A stretch of 64,000 bases of DNA. It comes from Cuneatibacter caecimuris (GTDB lineage: Bacteria > Bacillota > Clostridia > Lachnospirales > Lachnospiraceae). Of this stretch, positions 62,618 to 64,000 are shown in pieces. Position 1 is the stretch's first letter; every line of letters begins with the position of its first letter. The notes under the pieces were generated by a model, which worked only from the letters and a program-made list of their open reading frames with translations, was not told the DNA's origin and did no database searches. The DNA is taken from the NCBI RefSeq assembly GCF_004216775.1, contig NZ_SGXF01000001.1:670828-734827 (forward strand). Reading direction: 5' to 3'. A program made the position numbers and the translations under genes.

Positions 62618-64000
62618 CTATTCTATCTTCTCTTTAATCTCTCCCTCTTTGTAAGCCGCTACCAGCGCCTTCAGATCTTCTATCTGGGCCGCCAGCGCTG
62701 CTCCGATATCCGTATCCGCCACCCGCAGCCTCGACCGCATCCGTTCCACGATCTTTACTTCCGGCGTATCCCGGCGCAGAGCCTGTTCCTGGTTCATATA
62801 ATTCTTGTGCTCCGCCAGCGCCAGGTGATGGGAATTAAAGATCAGCGTGTAGCCTGCGATCCCTGTTTTGGACTGATAGGCCTTGGAAATCCCTCCGTCT
62901 ATGATAAATAGCCGGCCGTTCGCCTTGACCGGGCTCTCCCCGTCTTTGATTTTCACCGGCATATGGCCGTTGATAATGTGGGAGTGTTCCGGATCCAGGC
63001 CAAATTCTTCCAGTATCCGGCAGCACGCTTCCTCAGACTGGCTCAGTTTATAATAGGGATTTAATATTTCTTTATGGACAGCTTCATCCTCAATGAAATA
63101 ATGTTCAAACGCGGACAGCTTGCTCTTTCCGAACAGCGGAGACTTGGGGCCGCACCAGAGATACCACATGAAATCGCTGGCGTCCTGCCACCAGGGGGAT
63201 TCCTTCGGCAGGAAATAGGCCGCCCGCACCTGGCCGTTCAGAAAATCCAGCAGCCCTTTTCCGCTGTATTTCTGGCCGTCAAATTCAATCGTATCGAAAT
63301 TCCCGTCTGCGGTCATGGGGATACACCCGTGATACAGGAGATTAGAATTGGCGCATTTATACATACCGCCGTGGCTGTACAGAAACTTGATATGGCGGTG
63401 CAGCACTTCACTGTGGTCAAAAGAAGCGGATATGGCGTTCATCAGGTCCTCTTCCCCACGGGAAAGCTTCAGGGGACCGGCAGGGTCTACCGTTGGAAAA
63501 CTGGTGTCCAGCATAGGATATATCTGTCCGTCCACCTTTACAGTTCCCGCCCCGAAATCCACCTCTTTCAGCAGAGACCTGTCAGCCATCCGGTATTCCG
63601 GATGGCGTTCCAGAATCTGCCCTTCCAGCTTAAACTGGATCACGGCCATAGCCTTGTGCATCTTGGCCGCCAGATCGCCGTCCACGGTGTCAAACTCATT
63701 CTCATCCAGAATGTGGGGCAGGAACCGTTCGCAGCTGTCCTCCCGGTATACCTCCGCAGCAAATGCAGAAAGAGGCCGGAGATTAATGCCGTAGCCGTCC
63801 TCCAACACGTCAAAATTATTGTAGCTGATGGCCATGCGCACCACATTAGCCATTAACGCGCGGTTGCCGGAAGCCGCTCCCATCCAGGAAATGTCGTGAT
63901 TTCCCCACTGCACGTCCACATCATGAAAAGAAACCAGCGCGTTCATAATAATATCCGCCCTGGGCCCCCTGTCAAAAATGTCCCCTATGATATGCAGGTT
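62618..64000 (-). CDS. fbp: fructose-1,6-bisphosphatase, class III (5' end cut by window edge)
   Basis: 461 codons visible; the N-terminus is beyond the right edge. Calcineurin-like metal motifs are GDIFDRGPRADI and VQWGNHDISWMGAASGN, then class III specific stretches such as RPLSAFAAEVY, YMVWYLWCG-like MWYLWCGPKSPLFG and NGHMPVKIKDGESP. The enzyme is gluconeogenic in Firmicutes. A methionine at 63946 is internal, not the start. It is followed by the small membrane protein gene. Confidence 0.95.
   Translation of the reverse strand, partial: NLHIIGDIFDRGPRADIIMNALVSFHDVDVQWGNHDISWMGAASGNRALMANVVRMAISYNNFDVLEDGYGINLRPLSAFAAEVYREDSCERFLPHILDENEFDTVDGDLAAKMHKAMAVIQFKLEGQILERHPEYRMADRSLLKEVDFGAGTVKVDGQIYPMLDTSFPTVDPAGPLKLSRGEEDLMNAISASFDHSEVLHRHIKFLYSHGGMYKCANSNLLYHGCIPMTADGNFDTIEFDGQKYSGKGLLDFLNGQVRAAYFLPKESPWWQDASDFMWYLWCGPKSPLFGKSKLSAFEHYFIEDEAVHKEILNPYYKLSQSEEACCRILEEFGLDPEHSHIINGHMPVKIKDGESPVKANGRLFIIDGGISKAYQSKTGIAGYTLIFNSHHLALAEHKNYMNQEQALRRDTPEVKIVERMRSRLRVADTDIGAALAAQIEDLKALVAAYKEGEIKEKIE

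Overview
The window looks like chromosomal DNA of a gut Lachnospiraceae-type Firmicute (class Clostridia). Supporting signs are a T-box leader on valS, the Firmicute housekeeping genes nrdR, yqeG, ylmC/ymxH and prfC, a class III fructose-1,6-bisphosphatase, type III pantothenate kinases, a DUF5688 protein and several DUF-type glycan genes. Base composition is about half G+C. Two or three AT-rich islands (about 9.5-11.3 kb, 34.5-36.8 kb, 61.3-62.2 kb) look acquired. I saw no rRNA, tRNA, transposase, prophage or CRISPR array.

Layout. 0-9.4 kb is a glycan-degradation locus: a beta-mannosidase cut by the left edge, an XRE regulator, a second GH2 enzyme, a large DUF5107-TPR protein and an AraC regulator. 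9.5-11.2 kb is a PIN-like DUF4411 / HTH-ImmA pair resembling a toxin-antitoxin module. 11.3-14.3 kb carries a phosphate transporter, an FMN oxidoreductase and an MTA/SAH nucleosidase. 14.5-17.6 kb is valS with its T-box. 17.6-21.4 kb is a De Ley-Doudoroff type sugar-acid operon (dehydratase, kinase, aldolase, IclR regulator, plus a 54-residue membrane protein). 21.5-23.2 kb holds DUF5688 and SanA/YdcF-like proteins. 23.3-30 kb is housekeeping: efp, aroQ-aroK-aroE-yqeG, nrdR, ylmC, a second MTA/SAH nucleosidase and prfC. 30-34.5 kb has an aldose epimerase, a MATE exporter, a carboxymuconolactone decarboxylase-like protein and a LysR regulator. 34.7-36.8 kb is a decayed DUF1016 nuclease gene and two small orphan genes. 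37-41.7 kb is a MarR-controlled heterodimeric ABC exporter, followed by a second MATE exporter. 43.3-47.2 kb is CoA biosynthesis: an esterase, coaBC and, divergently, two tandem coaX genes. 47.3-57.4 kb is a four-gene phosphorelay and cyclic-di-GMP operon. 57.6-61.1 kb has glgB and an aminotransferase. The right end has small genes and a class III fbp cut by the window edge.

Three things stand out beyond the genes. First, a mosaic family of stem-loop repeats (about 126-128 bp units) sits in intergenic gaps at five places and abuts several housekeeping genes. Second, two distant 3' hairpins share sequence and show compensatory base changes. Third, the signalling operon encodes a protein with the order REC, degenerate GGDEF, EAL, degenerate REC, intact GGDEF, next to two hybrid kinases and an HPt protein.

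All calls come from reading the sequence. No database search was run, so family names rest on motif recognition, and promoters and operators are pattern-based.
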